From Aquimarina aggregata (GTDB lineage: Bacteria; Bacteroidota; Bacteroidia; Flavobacteriales; Flavobacteriaceae), in assembly GCF_001632745.1 (NCBI RefSeq), contig NZ_LQRT01000035.1, positions 186,001-250,000 on the forward strand: DNA of 64,000 bases, written 5' to 3'. The position numbers were made by a program, and so were the translations under genes. Below the pieces are notes generated by a model. The model was not told the DNA's origin. It ran no database searches and saw only the letters and a list, made by a program, of their open reading frames with translations. This document shows positions 7,026 through 16,190 of the stretch, in pieces (within the stretch, counting starts at the first letter, position 1; each line of letters opens with the position of its first letter).

Positions 7026-8213
7026 TTACCTCTTATTATATCTTATTTTTTTATAGCTGCGTACCATGTTATCTTTAATTGTTGCCGAAATATTCGAGAA
7101 ATTAATAGACGTTTTCTTATAAAAAACTTCTAGCAAATTGTGCAAAAGCAATTTTAACTCTGACTGATACTTAAAATAGCACAACACCAAAGCGCATATA
7201 CCAATAACAAATAACAGAGCACCCACTAATGCTTCTGTTGGTGCTAAAGCTCGATTAAAAAAGCGATTAAGACCAAATTCGAACCAACTACCATAAAGGA
7301 TGAAAAAATGCAGAATATAAATTGACAATGTTTTTCCTCCTACTTTAGTAACAACAGGATGCGAAACAAGATTTCTAAGTATTATAAAAACAGCAAAAAG
7401 CACACACACATTTCCAAGTCTTATAAATAGAAAATTATTATAGGCTACAGATTTGAAGATCTCTAAGGATGTAATATCATGTAAAGACATTAATAAACTA
7501 GACGAAAAATACATCAATACAAAACCGGCAAGAAGATAAACCATTATCGCATATCGATAAAAGTCTTTTTGTTTTAAGTACTTCAAAAATAAAGATGCCA
7601 TAAAACCACCAAAACACACATATCCAAACCAAGGAAAAATTGTAAAAATAGATCCATTGGTATGTGTAAAATAATTAGCTATAGTTTTTGGTAAAAATTC
7701 TAAAATACAAGCTTCATACATAGGCTGTAAAAGAAAAATTACCGTACCAATGACTAAGATCGTATTTTGAAAAAAAACGACTCCATATTTACTAGCAATA
7801 AGATAAATTCCAATTAACAATAACAAAGATGTACCAATACACTGAAGTACATCTACATAATAAAATGATGGGTTTACACCACCAGCATATAGAGCGTAAA
7901 GACTCAAACGAAGTAAGTACCCCCATAAAATAACTTTAATGGCACGTTTTACACCTTTTAAAACTCGCGGATTATCAATACCTATCGTACCTTGTTTTAA
8001 TAATAGAAACGTAAAGATGAAGCCCGTTATAGTAAAAAAAGTAGGAGCTGTCATCCCTCTAAAATATTCCCATATATTAAAAATAGTATTATTTGTATCT
8101 CGATATTCATCTGCTAAAAGCGTATATACAAAATGTCCTTGAAGCATCATTATAATCGCGAATGCTCTAATTGCATCTAGAAAATGTAATCTGTTATTGG
8201 GACTAGTTATCAT
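7026..8213 (-). CDS. Heparan-alpha-glucosaminide N-acetyltransferase-like membrane protein (DUF1624 / acyltransferase family)
   Basis: A polytopic membrane protein of 395 residues, with an N-terminal LHFLDAIRAFAIIMMLQGHF motif typical of DUF1624 and acyltransferase-3-like proteins that move acyl groups across the inner membrane. About ten hydrophobic segments are visible, and a basic tail ends the protein. The conserved His of the QGHF motif is at about residue 27. The substrate is not evident from the sequence, and a surface-sugar acetylation role is the usual guess. The 57 bp to the DoxX gene downstream would allow a two-gene unit. Confidence 0.72.
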   Translation of the reverse strand: MITSPNNRLHFLDAIRAFAIIMMLQGHFVYTLLADEYRDTNNTIFNIWEYFRGMTAPTFFTITGFIFTFLLLKQGTIGIDNPRVLKGVKRAIKVILWGYLLRLSLYALYAGGVNPSFYYVDVLQCIGTSLLLLIGIYLIASKYGVVFFQNTILVIGTVIFLLQPMYEACILEFLPKTIANYFTHTNGSIFTIFPWFGYVCFGGFMASLFLKYLKQKDFYRYAIMVYLLAGFVLMYFSSSLLMSLHDITSLEIFKSVAYNNFLFIRLGNVCVLFAVFIILRNLVSHPVVTKVGGKTLSIYILHFFILYGSWFEFGLNRFFNRALAPTEALVGALLFVIGICALVLCYFKYQSELKLLLHNLLEVFYKKTSINFSNISATIKDNMVRSYKKIRYNKR

Positions 8214-8409
8214 TTGGGGCCAGTTAGTTATACTATCTCAAAAAACGTTTTTCAGATAATATTATTGCTTAAAAAAAGCGCAAAAATAATCTTTTTAATC
8301 TGATTTTAAGTCATTTATACTAATATATTGTTTTTAAAAATCATATCTTATAAAAAACACATAGAGTATTTTATACACAGTTTCGAAAAAGAATAAGTGT
8401 ATATATAAA

Positions 8410-8436
8410 AAACAACCTCTAAAAAAGAGGTTGTTT
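8410..8436 (+). terminator. Strong hairpin in the region between divergent genes
   Basis: AAACAACCTCT / AGAGGTTGTTT is an 11-bp stem with a 5-nt loop. It lies upstream of both neighbouring genes (8213 leftward, 8487 rightward), so it is not an ordinary gene-end terminator. It may be a leader element of the gene at 8487, or mark the end of a short RNA. Confidence 0.5.
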
Positions 8437-8486
8437 GCTTTGGCATCTTTATTGGTGCCTAAACTGTAAACTTTAAATTATATATT

Positions 8487-8828
8487 ATGAAAAGTGATAG
8501 TTATACCAAATTAATTCTAACAGTTATTGCATTATGCCTTGTTATTATTGTCGTTAGGGATATTGACATTATTCCAAAGGCTCATGCAAACGAAGTTTCA
8601 AATACAAAATATGGAGTACTTCCTATTAACGAAGATGGATCTATTACCGTTAGACTAAGTAATTCTGATCAAATCGATGTAAATATTAAAAACATAGATA
8701 CCTATGATAAACTTCGAGTAGATTTAAATGATATAAGTACCCAAGATGAATTGGATATAAATATTGACGAAATAGGTGGACGCTTTGTTTCTAATGGTGG
8801 GCCCATCAAAGTAACGTTACAAAACTAA
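8487..8828 (+). CDS. Short membrane-anchored periplasmic protein, unknown function
   Basis: The 113-residue protein has one N-terminal hydrophobic segment (about 9-28) without a clear cleavage site, then a hydrophilic domain. That domain contains a recurring pattern of alternating Asp/Asn and hydrophobic residues (QIDVNIKNID, LRVDLNDIS, LDINIDEIGG), suggesting short beta-strand repeats. I do not recognise it. It is probably anchored in the inner membrane with the domain in the periplasm. It converges on the broken DUF302 gene with only 9 bp between the two stop codons. Confidence 0.7.
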   Translation: MKSDSYTKLILTVIALCLVIIVVRDIDIIPKAHANEVSNTKYGVLPINEDGSITVRLSNSDQIDVNIKNIDTYDKLRVDLNDISTQDELDINIDEIGGRFVSNGGPIKVTLQN

Positions 8829-8837
8829 AAAGGCTTG

Positions 8838-9359
8838 TTATTGCGGATTTATAGCCTTGTTAGTCAAACCATCTAAAGCGCCTTTTATTTTTTGTAATAT
8901 TTCGTCTTTTCCTTCAACACCATGTCTTTCTTGGAGGTATGTAGGATCGTTATATGAAACTTTTACAACATCATTGTCTTGCCAAACTAAGATTTTTTGT
9001 GGTAAATCCAACCCAATAGACTGTGTATTTTACATTAAAGGAGTTCCTAACTTAGGATTTCCGAACATTATTATTCTTGTTGGGTTTAACTCTAATCCAA
9101 CAGATGCAGCATTTGCCTGATGATTTAACTCTGCAATTATTTTTAGATTAGGATTGTTTGTAATAACCTCAACCAAGGTGTTATATGTTTCTTCAAAACT
9201 CTTAGAACTTGTCTTTGTTACGATTCCTTGTCCTTTAGTTACTTCCATTTTATGATTTGAATTTAGTTTTTCAATCTTAGACGTATCTTTTTTGTTTTGA
9301 TTACACGATGAAATAGTTAACATTATCAAAAGAAATCCAAATACTTTATATATGGCCAT
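8838..9359 (-). pseudogene. DUF302 lipoprotein gene interrupted by one in-frame stop codon
   Basis: Reading leftward from the ATG at 9359, the first 109 residues have a lipoprotein signal (MLTISSC lipobox, Cys at about 19) and the start of a DUF302 domain ending GNPKLGTPLM. A TAA at 9032-9030 then stops translation. The same frame continues without further stops for 63 more codons (NTQSIGLDLPQKILVWQD and onward, through VSYNDPTYLQERHG) to a normal stop at 8840-8838. Homologues usually have an intact domain in which this position is likely Gln (CAA), one base from TAA. As it stands the protein lacks the second half of its domain and is probably inactive. Sequencing error is possible. Confidence 0.85.
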
Positions 9360-9401
9360 ATCTATTATTTTATCTGTTTGTCGTAAAAACTAAGATAATA
9401 A

Positions 9402-12146
9402 TTACAAATTATATTTTACACTTAATATCCAATATCTGGGCTGAACTGTATACCTAGAAGTGCTATTATATAGCTCATTAAAATTATCTCTATTGATACT
9501 ATTTGTGTTTAACGCATTTGAGACCGAAAATTTATATTCCCAATTTTTACCTGATTTTTGATAACGTAAATCTAAATCTAAAAAGCTATATTCATTTAGT
9601 GTTCTTTGCCCATTACTGTAGTTGTAAAAGCTGTATGAAGATTTTAGCAACAGCCCCTTGGCCATGAGCCAATCTACCCGAGCGAATGGCCTACTTGTAT
9701 AAAATGTAGTCTCTAATCCATTATTATCATAATCATTCACAGAAATACTATATCCTAAATCAAAGTTTGGTCCTTTCTTAAAATTCGATGACCATTCTGT
9801 GCTATATACCTGAGTAAAGCTCACACTCTCACTTGGTCTAGTATTTACAATACTATTAAAACTAGACCAATTTAAATTCACATTAAACTCTCCATTTACT
9901 TTTCCTAATGATCGACTAAATTTCCCGTTGATAGAGAATACTTGATCTGCAAAATTTGAATTAACTGATGTACTTACTGTATTAATACCATTAACAGCAC
10001 TTGTACTTTTAATTGGGTTACGCCTATTAACGTAATTAACACTTGCAAAAATATTGGTATAATTAAATCTATTGAAACTAAAATAATTCAAGGTATAACT
10101 ATCAAACAAAGCATTTTCTAGGTTACGATTTCCTTGTGTTAATGTATTGTAAGTATTAAAAACATAACCTGACGCTAATCTTTTAATATCTGTATAATCT
10201 GCTGTTATTGAATAATTCAATCGTAAACTTGAACTACTCTTCAGTTGAGCCAAAATAAAAAGATCTGGTAATATTTGCCATTCGTTTTGTTCAATTACGG
10301 CGCCTAATTGCCTATCTTTTAAATCATAATTATGAAGACTCACCCCTGGATTAATCGTAAAAATTCCTTTAATAAATTTATAATGTAGACTTGTATAAAT
10401 ATCCCTAAAATTATATTTTACATCGTTATTAAATAAATTTGACTCAAAATCATTTCTGTTTGCAGTATCTAAGATTTGAAAAATGTTTGAATCAAAATTT
10501 TGATTACTTCTTGTGATCCCGAGTGTAAAATTAAGATTATTCTTTTTGTTTAAGACATAATAATAATCTAATCTTGTATCTAATTTGTTTGTTTTTATAC
10601 TTCTATCCTGATTAACATTATATCTATCTGATCTCTGTAGCGGATCGAAAACATCTGTATCTGGAGTTAAAGGGTCATTAATCTGGGTAAAGACACCTCT
10701 GAAAGGAATTTGATTTCTTATAGCATTATAAAAAGGAGTTTCTTGTTGGAAAAGGTGTTGTATTTCTAAAGAAAAAACATTTTTAGAATTATGCGTGTAA
10801 TAAGCATTTACATTTTGTTGTAGAGAAAATGGAGTGTTTTCTAAATTTTCATTAATATCTTCTGAAACCCCAGCTCTTGTAGAAAGAAAAATGTTTCTCT
10901 GTTCTTGTCTAGAAAGCTTTCCAAAAATATCATAATCTAACCTAAATTTATTATTCGGTTTATAACTAGCACTTAATTTTAACAATCCTAAAGTGTTTCT
11001 CTGTTGGGTATTTTCTGAAGTTTCTTCAATAGTATTATCCGTTTCATCTAAAGTATCATCGATATATACTCTGTTTGTATTTGTTACTAAATCAACCTTA
11101 GTATCGCTTATGATACTATAACCACTAAGATCTAAAACTTTACTAGCTGTAAGACTAAAATTAGCAGCTCCAAATTTAGTATTAATCTCATTTGCTCGAT
11201 TATTTTGCAATGTAGTAAAAGCAAGATCATCACCTGAAATAGAAAAGGAGGTTCCTGCTCTTCCAAAATTTCTAAAACCACCAGTAAACCTAAAATAGTC
11301 TCTTCTTGTAAACGGAACTTCACCAATATCATTAAAATCGGTAAGAACATTGATACTATAAGACGGGCTATAATAAAATAATTTAGGTTTAACTATATAT
11401 CGTTCTGTTTCTCCTATTCCTGAGCCTACCGAAATATCGCCAAACCAAAAGTTCTTTTTCCCTTCTTTAAGCTTTATATTAATTGCTATTTGATCCTGAG
11501 AATTACTAAGACCTTTCATTTGACTTACATCTTCATAGTTACGAAGTACTTCTACTTTATCCAGCGCATCGGCCGGAATATTATTGGTTGCCAATTTTGA
11601 ATCTCCATCAAAAAAATCTTTTCCTTCGATCATTACTTTAGAAACCGCCTTACCTTCTACTTCAATTTCTCCTTCATCATTTACTACGATCCCGGGTAGT
11701 TTTTTAAGCACATCTCCCAATTTTTTTTCAGTGCCGTTTACAAATGAATCTGTATTATAAACCAAAGTATCACCTTTTATCACAACTGGAATTTCATATA
11801 CAATCTCTACTTCATCCAAATCATTTTCCTGAGGTTTCATTTCAAAATCAGCAATTATATCTCCGGTTTTCACTTCTATAGACTTAGCTTCTGCATAAAG
11901 TCCTATATAACTAACTTTAAGAACATAATTCTTATATTCTGGTACTGAAATTTTATACCTTCCATCAGAATTTGTAATCCCATACCCTACCATCGTATTA
12001 TCAGATTTTAGATATGCGATTACATTTGCCATCTCTATCAAATTTCCTGTAGAATCTTTAACAACTCCTGAAATCTGTACTTTTTGAGCATTGATGATCT
12101 GGGCCATTCCGATAAGGAATACCAGTAGTTGTATTTTCTGATTCAT
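9402..12146 (-). CDS. TonB-type outer-membrane beta-barrel protein with carboxypeptidase-like N-terminal domain
   Basis: The 914-residue protein has a signal peptide (1-20), a carboxypeptidase-regulatory-like beta-sandwich (about 25-110: VKDSTGNLIEMANVIAYLK), a plug-like region (about 120-230, with VLKKLPGIVVNDEGEIEVEG) and a long barrel of alternating strands ending WILSVKYNL. This is the layout of SusC-like and siderophore-type receptors of Bacteroidota, though it is closer to the outer-membrane beta-barrel family that accompanies GLPGLI proteins. It follows the GLPGLI gene by 118 bp on the same strand. The substrate is unknown; small peptides or metal complexes are guesses. Confidence 0.85.
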   Translation of the reverse strand: MNQKIQLLVFLIGMAQIINAQKVQISGVVKDSTGNLIEMANVIAYLKSDNTMVGYGITNSDGRYKISVPEYKNYVLKVSYIGLYAEAKSIEVKTGDIIADFEMKPQENDLDEVEIVYEIPVVIKGDTLVYNTDSFVNGTEKKLGDVLKKLPGIVVNDEGEIEVEGKAVSKVMIEGKDFFDGDSKLATNNIPADALDKVEVLRNYEDVSQMKGLSNSQDQIAINIKLKEGKKNFWFGDISVGSGIGETERYIVKPKLFYYSPSYSINVLTDFNDIGEVPFTRRDYFRFTGGFRNFGRAGTSFSISGDDLAFTTLQNNRANEINTKFGAANFSLTASKVLDLSGYSIISDTKVDLVTNTNRVYIDDTLDETDNTIEETSENTQQRNTLGLLKLSASYKPNNKFRLDYDIFGKLSRQEQRNIFLSTRAGVSEDINENLENTPFSLQQNVNAYYTHNSKNVFSLEIQHLFQQETPFYNAIRNQIPFRGVFTQINDPLTPDTDVFDPLQRSDRYNVNQDRSIKTNKLDTRLDYYYVLNKKNNLNFTLGITRSNQNFDSNIFQILDTANRNDFESNLFNNDVKYNFRDIYTSLHYKFIKGIFTINPGVSLHNYDLKDRQLGAVIEQNEWQILPDLFILAQLKSSSSLRLNYSITADYTDIKRLASGYVFNTYNTLTQGNRNLENALFDSYTLNYFSFNRFNYTNIFASVNYVNRRNPIKSTSAVNGINTVSTSVNSNFADQVFSINGKFSRSLGKVNGEFNVNLNWSSFNSIVNTRPSESVSFTQVYSTEWSSNFKKGPNFDLGYSISVNDYDNNGLETTFYTSRPFARVDWLMAKGLLLKSSYSFYNYSNGQRTLNEYSFLDLDLRYQKSGKNWEYKFSVSNALNTNSINRDNFNELYNSTSRYTVQPRYWILSVKYNL

Positions 12147-12184
12147 ATTTCTGATTGATTCTCTCTACTTTAGAGAGTACTTTA

Positions 12185-12197
12185 ACAGTACTACTGT
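12185..12197. promoter_or_regulatory. Palindrome between the GLPGLI gene and the receptor gene
   Basis: ACAGTA-C-TACTGT is a perfect 6-bp-arm palindrome in the 118-bp gap. A CTCTC/GAGAG hairpin (12161-12177) sits next to it, nearer the receptor start. It could be an operator or an RNA structure controlling the receptor separately from the GLPGLI gene. Confidence 0.3.
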
Positions 12198-12264
12198 AGA
12201 GGCTTTGAATACTAATTATTTATTCTTGAACACACTATAACTGTATGTGTTTTTGATTTTATAA

Positions 12265-13086
12265 TCACCCTCCTATTCGTATTCTAATACCATCTCCACC
12301 ACCTCTTCTAGACATATGACTTTCCATTTCTCTAATTTTTTTCTCCATAATACGCTCAAACTCTTGTTCTTTAATTATTTTTCCTTTAGTAGGTTCTTTA
12401 ATTTCAATTTCTTTCTTGGGATTAAGGACTATTTTAGAACATAATATGTTTTCTTCTCCATCATTGACTTCGAGTATTAAACCTGGTAATCCCCCATAGT
12501 TTCCTGGACCATTAGATATTGGAATTTCAGGAGTATACCAGGCAGTAATTGTAACCTCCTCTTCTTTAGGTTCTCCCTTTTCTTCCTCACTTTTCATAGT
12601 GCTTAACGTATTTTGAATTCGTCTCATACGTTTTGCAGTTGCCTTATAACACTGGTAAGCACCTATTTTTTTCATTTCATCTTCTAATTTCCAATCTAAT
12701 TTTTCCAGATCATCCTTTATTAAAAACAGTTTACCCATCATATCTCTTTTATTAGCATATCTTTTCTCTTTTATATTTTTATATAAAACATCAGAAATAC
12801 CTGATCCAGCCATAATAATAGTCATACCACCCGAAGACTTAGGTGTTTCCAGATTTTGCACCTCTTTATAAACAGATTCAGAGTTCGTAAAACTCAAAGA
12901 ATATTCTCGCTGAAATTGTTTTTTAAGCATTTCCTGAATTTGTTTTTGCATATCTGCATTCATTTTAGAATCATCTGCATTAAAATCTATCTTGCGATTT
13001 GTTTTATATGTTACCACGCCCTGAAAATTTTGAGAACATAAACTCTTACATGTAAATAAGAATATCAATATTAAAACTCGTATCAT
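12265..13086 (-). CDS. GLPGLI family secreted protein
   Basis: The 273-residue protein has a signal peptide (about 1-18) and, at about residue 200, the NYGGLPGLILEV motif that names the family (GLPGLI). The body holds FQGVVTYKT at the start, a KIGAYQCYKATA segment and an AWYTPEIPIS segment, all usual in this family. The end is Gly/Arg-rich (SRRGGGDGIRIRIGG). GLPGLI proteins are found in Bacteroidota next to an outer-membrane receptor, as here. Their biochemical role is unknown. The gene is divergent from a two-component system, and the region between carries a direct-repeat operator candidate. Confidence 0.88.
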   Translation of the reverse strand: MIRVLILIFLFTCKSLCSQNFQGVVTYKTNRKIDFNADDSKMNADMQKQIQEMLKKQFQREYSLSFTNSESVYKEVQNLETPKSSGGMTIIMAGSGISDVLYKNIKEKRYANKRDMMGKLFLIKDDLEKLDWKLEDEMKKIGAYQCYKATAKRMRRIQNTLSTMKSEEEKGEPKEEEVTITAWYTPEIPISNGPGNYGGLPGLILEVNDGEENILCSKIVLNPKKEIEIKEPTKGKIIKEQEFERIMEKKIREMESHMSRRGGGDGIRIRIGG

Positions 13087-13114
13087 AACTTTTGTTTTTT
13101 TGATTTATACAGTA

Positions 13115-13122
13115 CAAATATG
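13115..13122 (-). promoter_or_regulatory. Candidate -7 element for the GLPGLI gene
   Basis: CATATTTG on the minus strand differs from TAnnTTTG at one base. It would start transcription near 13109, putting the GTTAAC repeats at about -36 to -61, a normal position for an activator site. Confidence 0.4.
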
Positions 13123-13144
13123 TGAAGTCAATATCAATCTATGA

Positions 13145-13170
13145 GTTAACCAGTGTTAACGTGTGTTAAC
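13145..13170. promoter_or_regulatory. Three GTTAAC direct repeats at 10-bp spacing (response-regulator site candidate)
   Basis: GTTAAC occurs at 13145-13150, 13155-13160 and 13165-13170, once per helical turn, in the 124-bp region between the GLPGLI gene and the histidine kinase gene. OmpR/PhoB-type regulators bind direct repeats with this spacing, and such a regulator is encoded by the divergent operon. Binding could act on both sides. Confidence 0.6.
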
Positions 13171-13198
13171 CGATTCGTTTTATATAGGATAAGAATCT

Positions 13199-13206
13199 TA
13201 CTTTTG
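13199..13206 (+). promoter_or_regulatory. Candidate -7 element for the histidine kinase gene
   Basis: TACTTTTG matches TAnnTTTG exactly but lies only 4 bp before the ATG at 13211. If it is used, the transcript would be leaderless or the true start would be further on. No good -33 TTTG is seen, as would be usual for an activated promoter. Confidence 0.4.
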
Positions 13207-13210
13207 GATT

Positions 13211-14731
13211 ATGCGAAAAGGAAGTTACCAGAGTATTATCTATTTTATTGCTAGCGTGATTATGATCACATTAGCAATTCAAGTTTACTGGAATTATAAA
13301 AATTATAGAACAGGAAAACAGCAATTAATAAATGAAGTACAAATCAGTCTAGACAATGCTGTTGATGAATACTTCACAGAGCTCGCCAAAGAAAGTACCG
13401 TTTTTATAATGACTGATCGTATGTTATCAGAAACGGTAAAGCGTGAAGAAGCTTTTAAAAATCGAAGAATTGCCTTTCAAAACTTTACACGTATAGATTC
13501 TTTTGACCTAAATAAAGATGTAAAGATTTCGGTTGTAAAGGACTCGGCAACACAGAACATTCATATCTTAAAAGGTCCTAATTTATCAAAAGAAGAAATC
13601 ATAAAATGCCAATCCGACCTTATGTCGCATCTTGTAAAACATGAGGAAGATAACAAGTCGTATAATAAAGATAGTATAAATGACGTATTTAAAAGTCTTG
13701 CCTCAAAAGCCATTATATCTATTGCACAAGACTCTCTAAATCTTTCAAGAATAGACACATTGGTTTTTAGAGAATTATCTCGAAAAAACATCAATATTGA
13801 TTATGGTCTTAAGTATACCAACTCCCTTAGAGAAAAAAAAGAGATTAATACACGTATTGTTAAATCTGCGGTTTTACAAACCACATCAAAATCGTCATTT
13901 TTACCAGAAATAAGTACATTAGAATTGTTTTTTGTCAATGAAAAATTGACAATTTTTAAGAAGAACTTAGTCGGAATTCTACTATCATTTATATTATTAA
14001 GTGCAGTAATCGCAAGCTTATTATTTTTATTACGAATCATAAATAAGCAAAAACAATTGGCAGAATTAAAAAATGACTTGATCAGCAATATAACGCATGA
14101 ATTTAAAACTCCTATTGCAACCATAAATGCCGCTCTAGAAGGAATTCAAAATTTCAATCCAGAAAATGATCCTGAAAAAACAAAAAAATATGTAGAGATG
14201 TCTTCTAATCAACTTTATAAGTTAAACATTATGGTTGAAAAAATTTTAGAAACAGCTACCCTAGATAGTGATAAACTACAATTAGATCTTGAAGATGTGG
14301 ATATCATATCCTTGATAAAGAGTATCTCACAAAAACACAAAAATAATACACCAAATAAAAGTATAACGTTTACCTCTTCTCACTCAAACATGGTGACGAG
14401 TTTAGATGTTTTTCATTTTGAAAACGCTATAAATAATATTATCGATAATGCCATAAAATATGGAGGTAGTATCATAGGCATATCCATAAAAAAGACCAGT
14501 AACCACATTACTATAGAAATTACAGATAATGGATCAGAACTTACTAAAGCACATAAAGATAGAATATTCGAAAAATTCTATCGCGTTCCGAAAGGTAATA
14601 CTCATAACATCAAAGGTTTTGGAATAGGCTTGTTTTATACTAAAATCATTGTTGAAAAACACAAAGGCGTCGTACAACTTATACTAGACAAAGGGCTAAC
14701 AAACTTCAAAATTACCTTGCCGAATGAATAA
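13211..14731 (+). CDS. Membrane sensor histidine kinase
   Basis: The 506-residue protein has a first membrane helix at about 10-27, a periplasmic sensor region to about 250, a second helix (about 255-275: LVGILLSFILLSAVIASLLF), then the kinase core. The phospho-acceptor His is in SNITHEFKTP (about 296). The N box is NIIDNAIKYGG, the G1 box EITDNGSEL and the G2 box GFGIGLFYT. It overlaps the response regulator gene by 8 bp, so the two form an operon. Divergence from the GLPGLI and receptor genes suggests it senses an envelope condition tied to that receptor. The ligand is unknown. Confidence 0.92.
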   Translation: MRKGSYQSIIYFIASVIMITLAIQVYWNYKNYRTGKQQLINEVQISLDNAVDEYFTELAKESTVFIMTDRMLSETVKREEAFKNRRIAFQNFTRIDSFDLNKDVKISVVKDSATQNIHILKGPNLSKEEIIKCQSDLMSHLVKHEEDNKSYNKDSINDVFKSLASKAIISIAQDSLNLSRIDTLVFRELSRKNINIDYGLKYTNSLREKKEINTRIVKSAVLQTTSKSSFLPEISTLELFFVNEKLTIFKKNLVGILLSFILLSAVIASLLFLLRIINKQKQLAELKNDLISNITHEFKTPIATINAALEGIQNFNPENDPEKTKKYVEMSSNQLYKLNIMVEKILETATLDSDKLQLDLEDVDIISLIKSISQKHKNNTPNKSITFTSSHSNMVTSLDVFHFENAINNIIDNAIKYGGSIIGISIKKTSNHITIEITDNGSELTKAHKDRIFEKFYRVPKGNTHNIKGFGIGLFYTKIIVEKHKGVVQLILDKGLTNFKITLPNE

Positions 14732-15404
14732 AACAATAGAAATAATAGTAGCCGAAGACGAACCATCTTTAGGTCAAATTATTAAAGAAAGTTTAGAGAC
14801 TAGAAATTTTAACGTTCATCTTGCACAAGATGGTGAAGAAGCATATACGCTTTATAAAACAAAAAGCGCTAAACTTATTGTACTTGACGTTATGATGCCC
14901 AAAAAAGACGGTTTCACATTAGCCAAAGAAATTAGAAAAGAAGATGATACAATACCGATTATTTTCTTGACAGCAAAGTCACAAACACATGATGTTGTTG
15001 AAGGTTTCATGATAGGGGGGAATGATTATCTCAAAAAACCTTTTAGTATGGAAGAACTAATTGTGAGAATAAATAACCTACTTCATCGTAGCGCCCTGCA
15101 AAAAAAGACAGAAATCATTTCTATTGGAATATACACCTTTGACTTTACAAAACAACTACTCTGCCATGATCAACAAACCCAACAATTAACTCATAGAGAA
15201 GCTCATTTACTATTTCACTTAGTAAAAAACAAAAATCAAGTATTAGACAGGTCTATGATACTTAAAAAATTGTGGGGTGACGACGATTTTTTTAATGGAA
15301 GAAGTATGGATGTTTTCATAAGTAAACTTCGTAAAAAACTAAAACAGGATGACACTATAAAAATTATAAATGTTAGAGGCTATGGTTATAAATTAGTATA
15401 TTAA
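14724..15404 (+). CDS. OmpR-family response regulator
   Basis: The 226-residue protein has a receiver domain (1-120) with the acidic pair (EDEPS), phospho-acceptor Asp in VLDVMMPKKDG (about 55), Thr in FLTAKS and Lys in LKKPFS. A C-terminal winged helix follows (about 130-226) with LTHREAHLLFHLVKN and a terminal RGYGYKLVY. It is the partner of the overlapping kinase gene. It is a good candidate to bind the GTTAAC repeats at 13145-13170 and so control its own operon and the divergent GLPGLI gene. Confidence 0.93.
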   Translation: MNKTIEIIVAEDEPSLGQIIKESLETRNFNVHLAQDGEEAYTLYKTKSAKLIVLDVMMPKKDGFTLAKEIRKEDDTIPIIFLTAKSQTHDVVEGFMIGGNDYLKKPFSMEELIVRINNLLHRSALQKKTEIISIGIYTFDFTKQLLCHDQQTQQLTHREAHLLFHLVKNKNQVLDRSMILKKLWGDDDFFNGRSMDVFISKLRKKLKQDDTIKIINVRGYGYKLVY

Positions 15405-15562
15405 ATACCTCTATTCGCTTTTAAAACCCTAAATAACTTCTATATATAACACATATCTTATAGAAATTCTTTTCTATCCTTTTTACGTTACTCATAAAAT
15501 CCACTATATTTACCCCATACTTTAGTATTTAGTTTACAACAGCCCAAGAAAAATAATCGAAT

Positions 15563-16177
15563 ATGCATATAGCTATAGCTGGAAACATCGGTGCCGGAAA
15601 AACAACTTTGACCCGATTGCTTGCTAAACATTACAGATGGGAAGCTCATTTTGAAGATGTATTAGAAAATCCATATTTAGAAGATTTCTATAATAAAATG
15701 GAACGATGGTCCTTCAATCTTCAAATTTACTTTCTAAACAGTCGTTTTAGACAAATCCTTGATATTCGAGAAAGCGGAAAAGATATCATTCAAGATAGAA
15801 CCATATATGAAGATGCCTATATTTTTGCACCAAATCTTCATGCTATGGGACTGATGACAAATCGTGATTTTGAAAATTATAGATCTCTCTTTGATCTTAT
15901 GGAAAACGTAGTAGAAGGTCCTGATCTGCTTATATATCTTAGAAGTAGTATTCCTAATCTAGTTGCTCAAATCCATAAACGCGGACGAGAGTATGAAAAC
16001 ACGATTAGTATCGATTATCTAAGTCGATTAAATGAACGTTATGAAGCGTGGGCACACGATTATGATAAAGGCAATCTTCTTATTGTAGATGTTGATAATC
16101 TTAATTTTGTAGATAACCCTGAAGATTTAGGTAACATTATTAATCGAATAGATGCAGAGTTAAATGGATTATTCTAA
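15563..16177 (+). CDS. Deoxynucleoside kinase
   Basis: Phosphorylates deoxynucleosides for salvage. The 204-residue protein has the P-loop GNIGAGKTT (7-15), the EDVLENPYLEDFY segment (about 31-43), the DRT motif in QDRTIYEDAYIFA (about 76) and a Arg-rich lid (HKRGREYE). Length and motifs fit the deoxyadenosine/deoxyguanosine/deoxycytidine kinase family; the preferred base cannot be told by eye. The DUF2461 gene follows after 13 bp and is probably co-transcribed. Confidence 0.9.
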   Translation: MHIAIAGNIGAGKTTLTRLLAKHYRWEAHFEDVLENPYLEDFYNKMERWSFNLQIYFLNSRFRQILDIRESGKDIIQDRTIYEDAYIFAPNLHAMGLMTNRDFENYRSLFDLMENVVEGPDLLIYLRSSIPNLVAQIHKRGREYENTISIDYLSRLNERYEAWAHDYDKGNLLIVDVDNLNFVDNPEDLGNIINRIDAELNGLF

Positions 16178-16190
16178 GCTGTAACCTTGT

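Noticed and set aside
8857..9120. 87-codon frame on the plus strand over the end of the DUF302 gene
   Set aside because: It is the antisense of clear DUF302 sequence and has no features of its own.
9030..9359. DUF302 gene as an intact 109-residue protein
   Set aside because: The family domain clearly continues in frame past the TAA for 63 codons, so a broken gene explains the sequence better.
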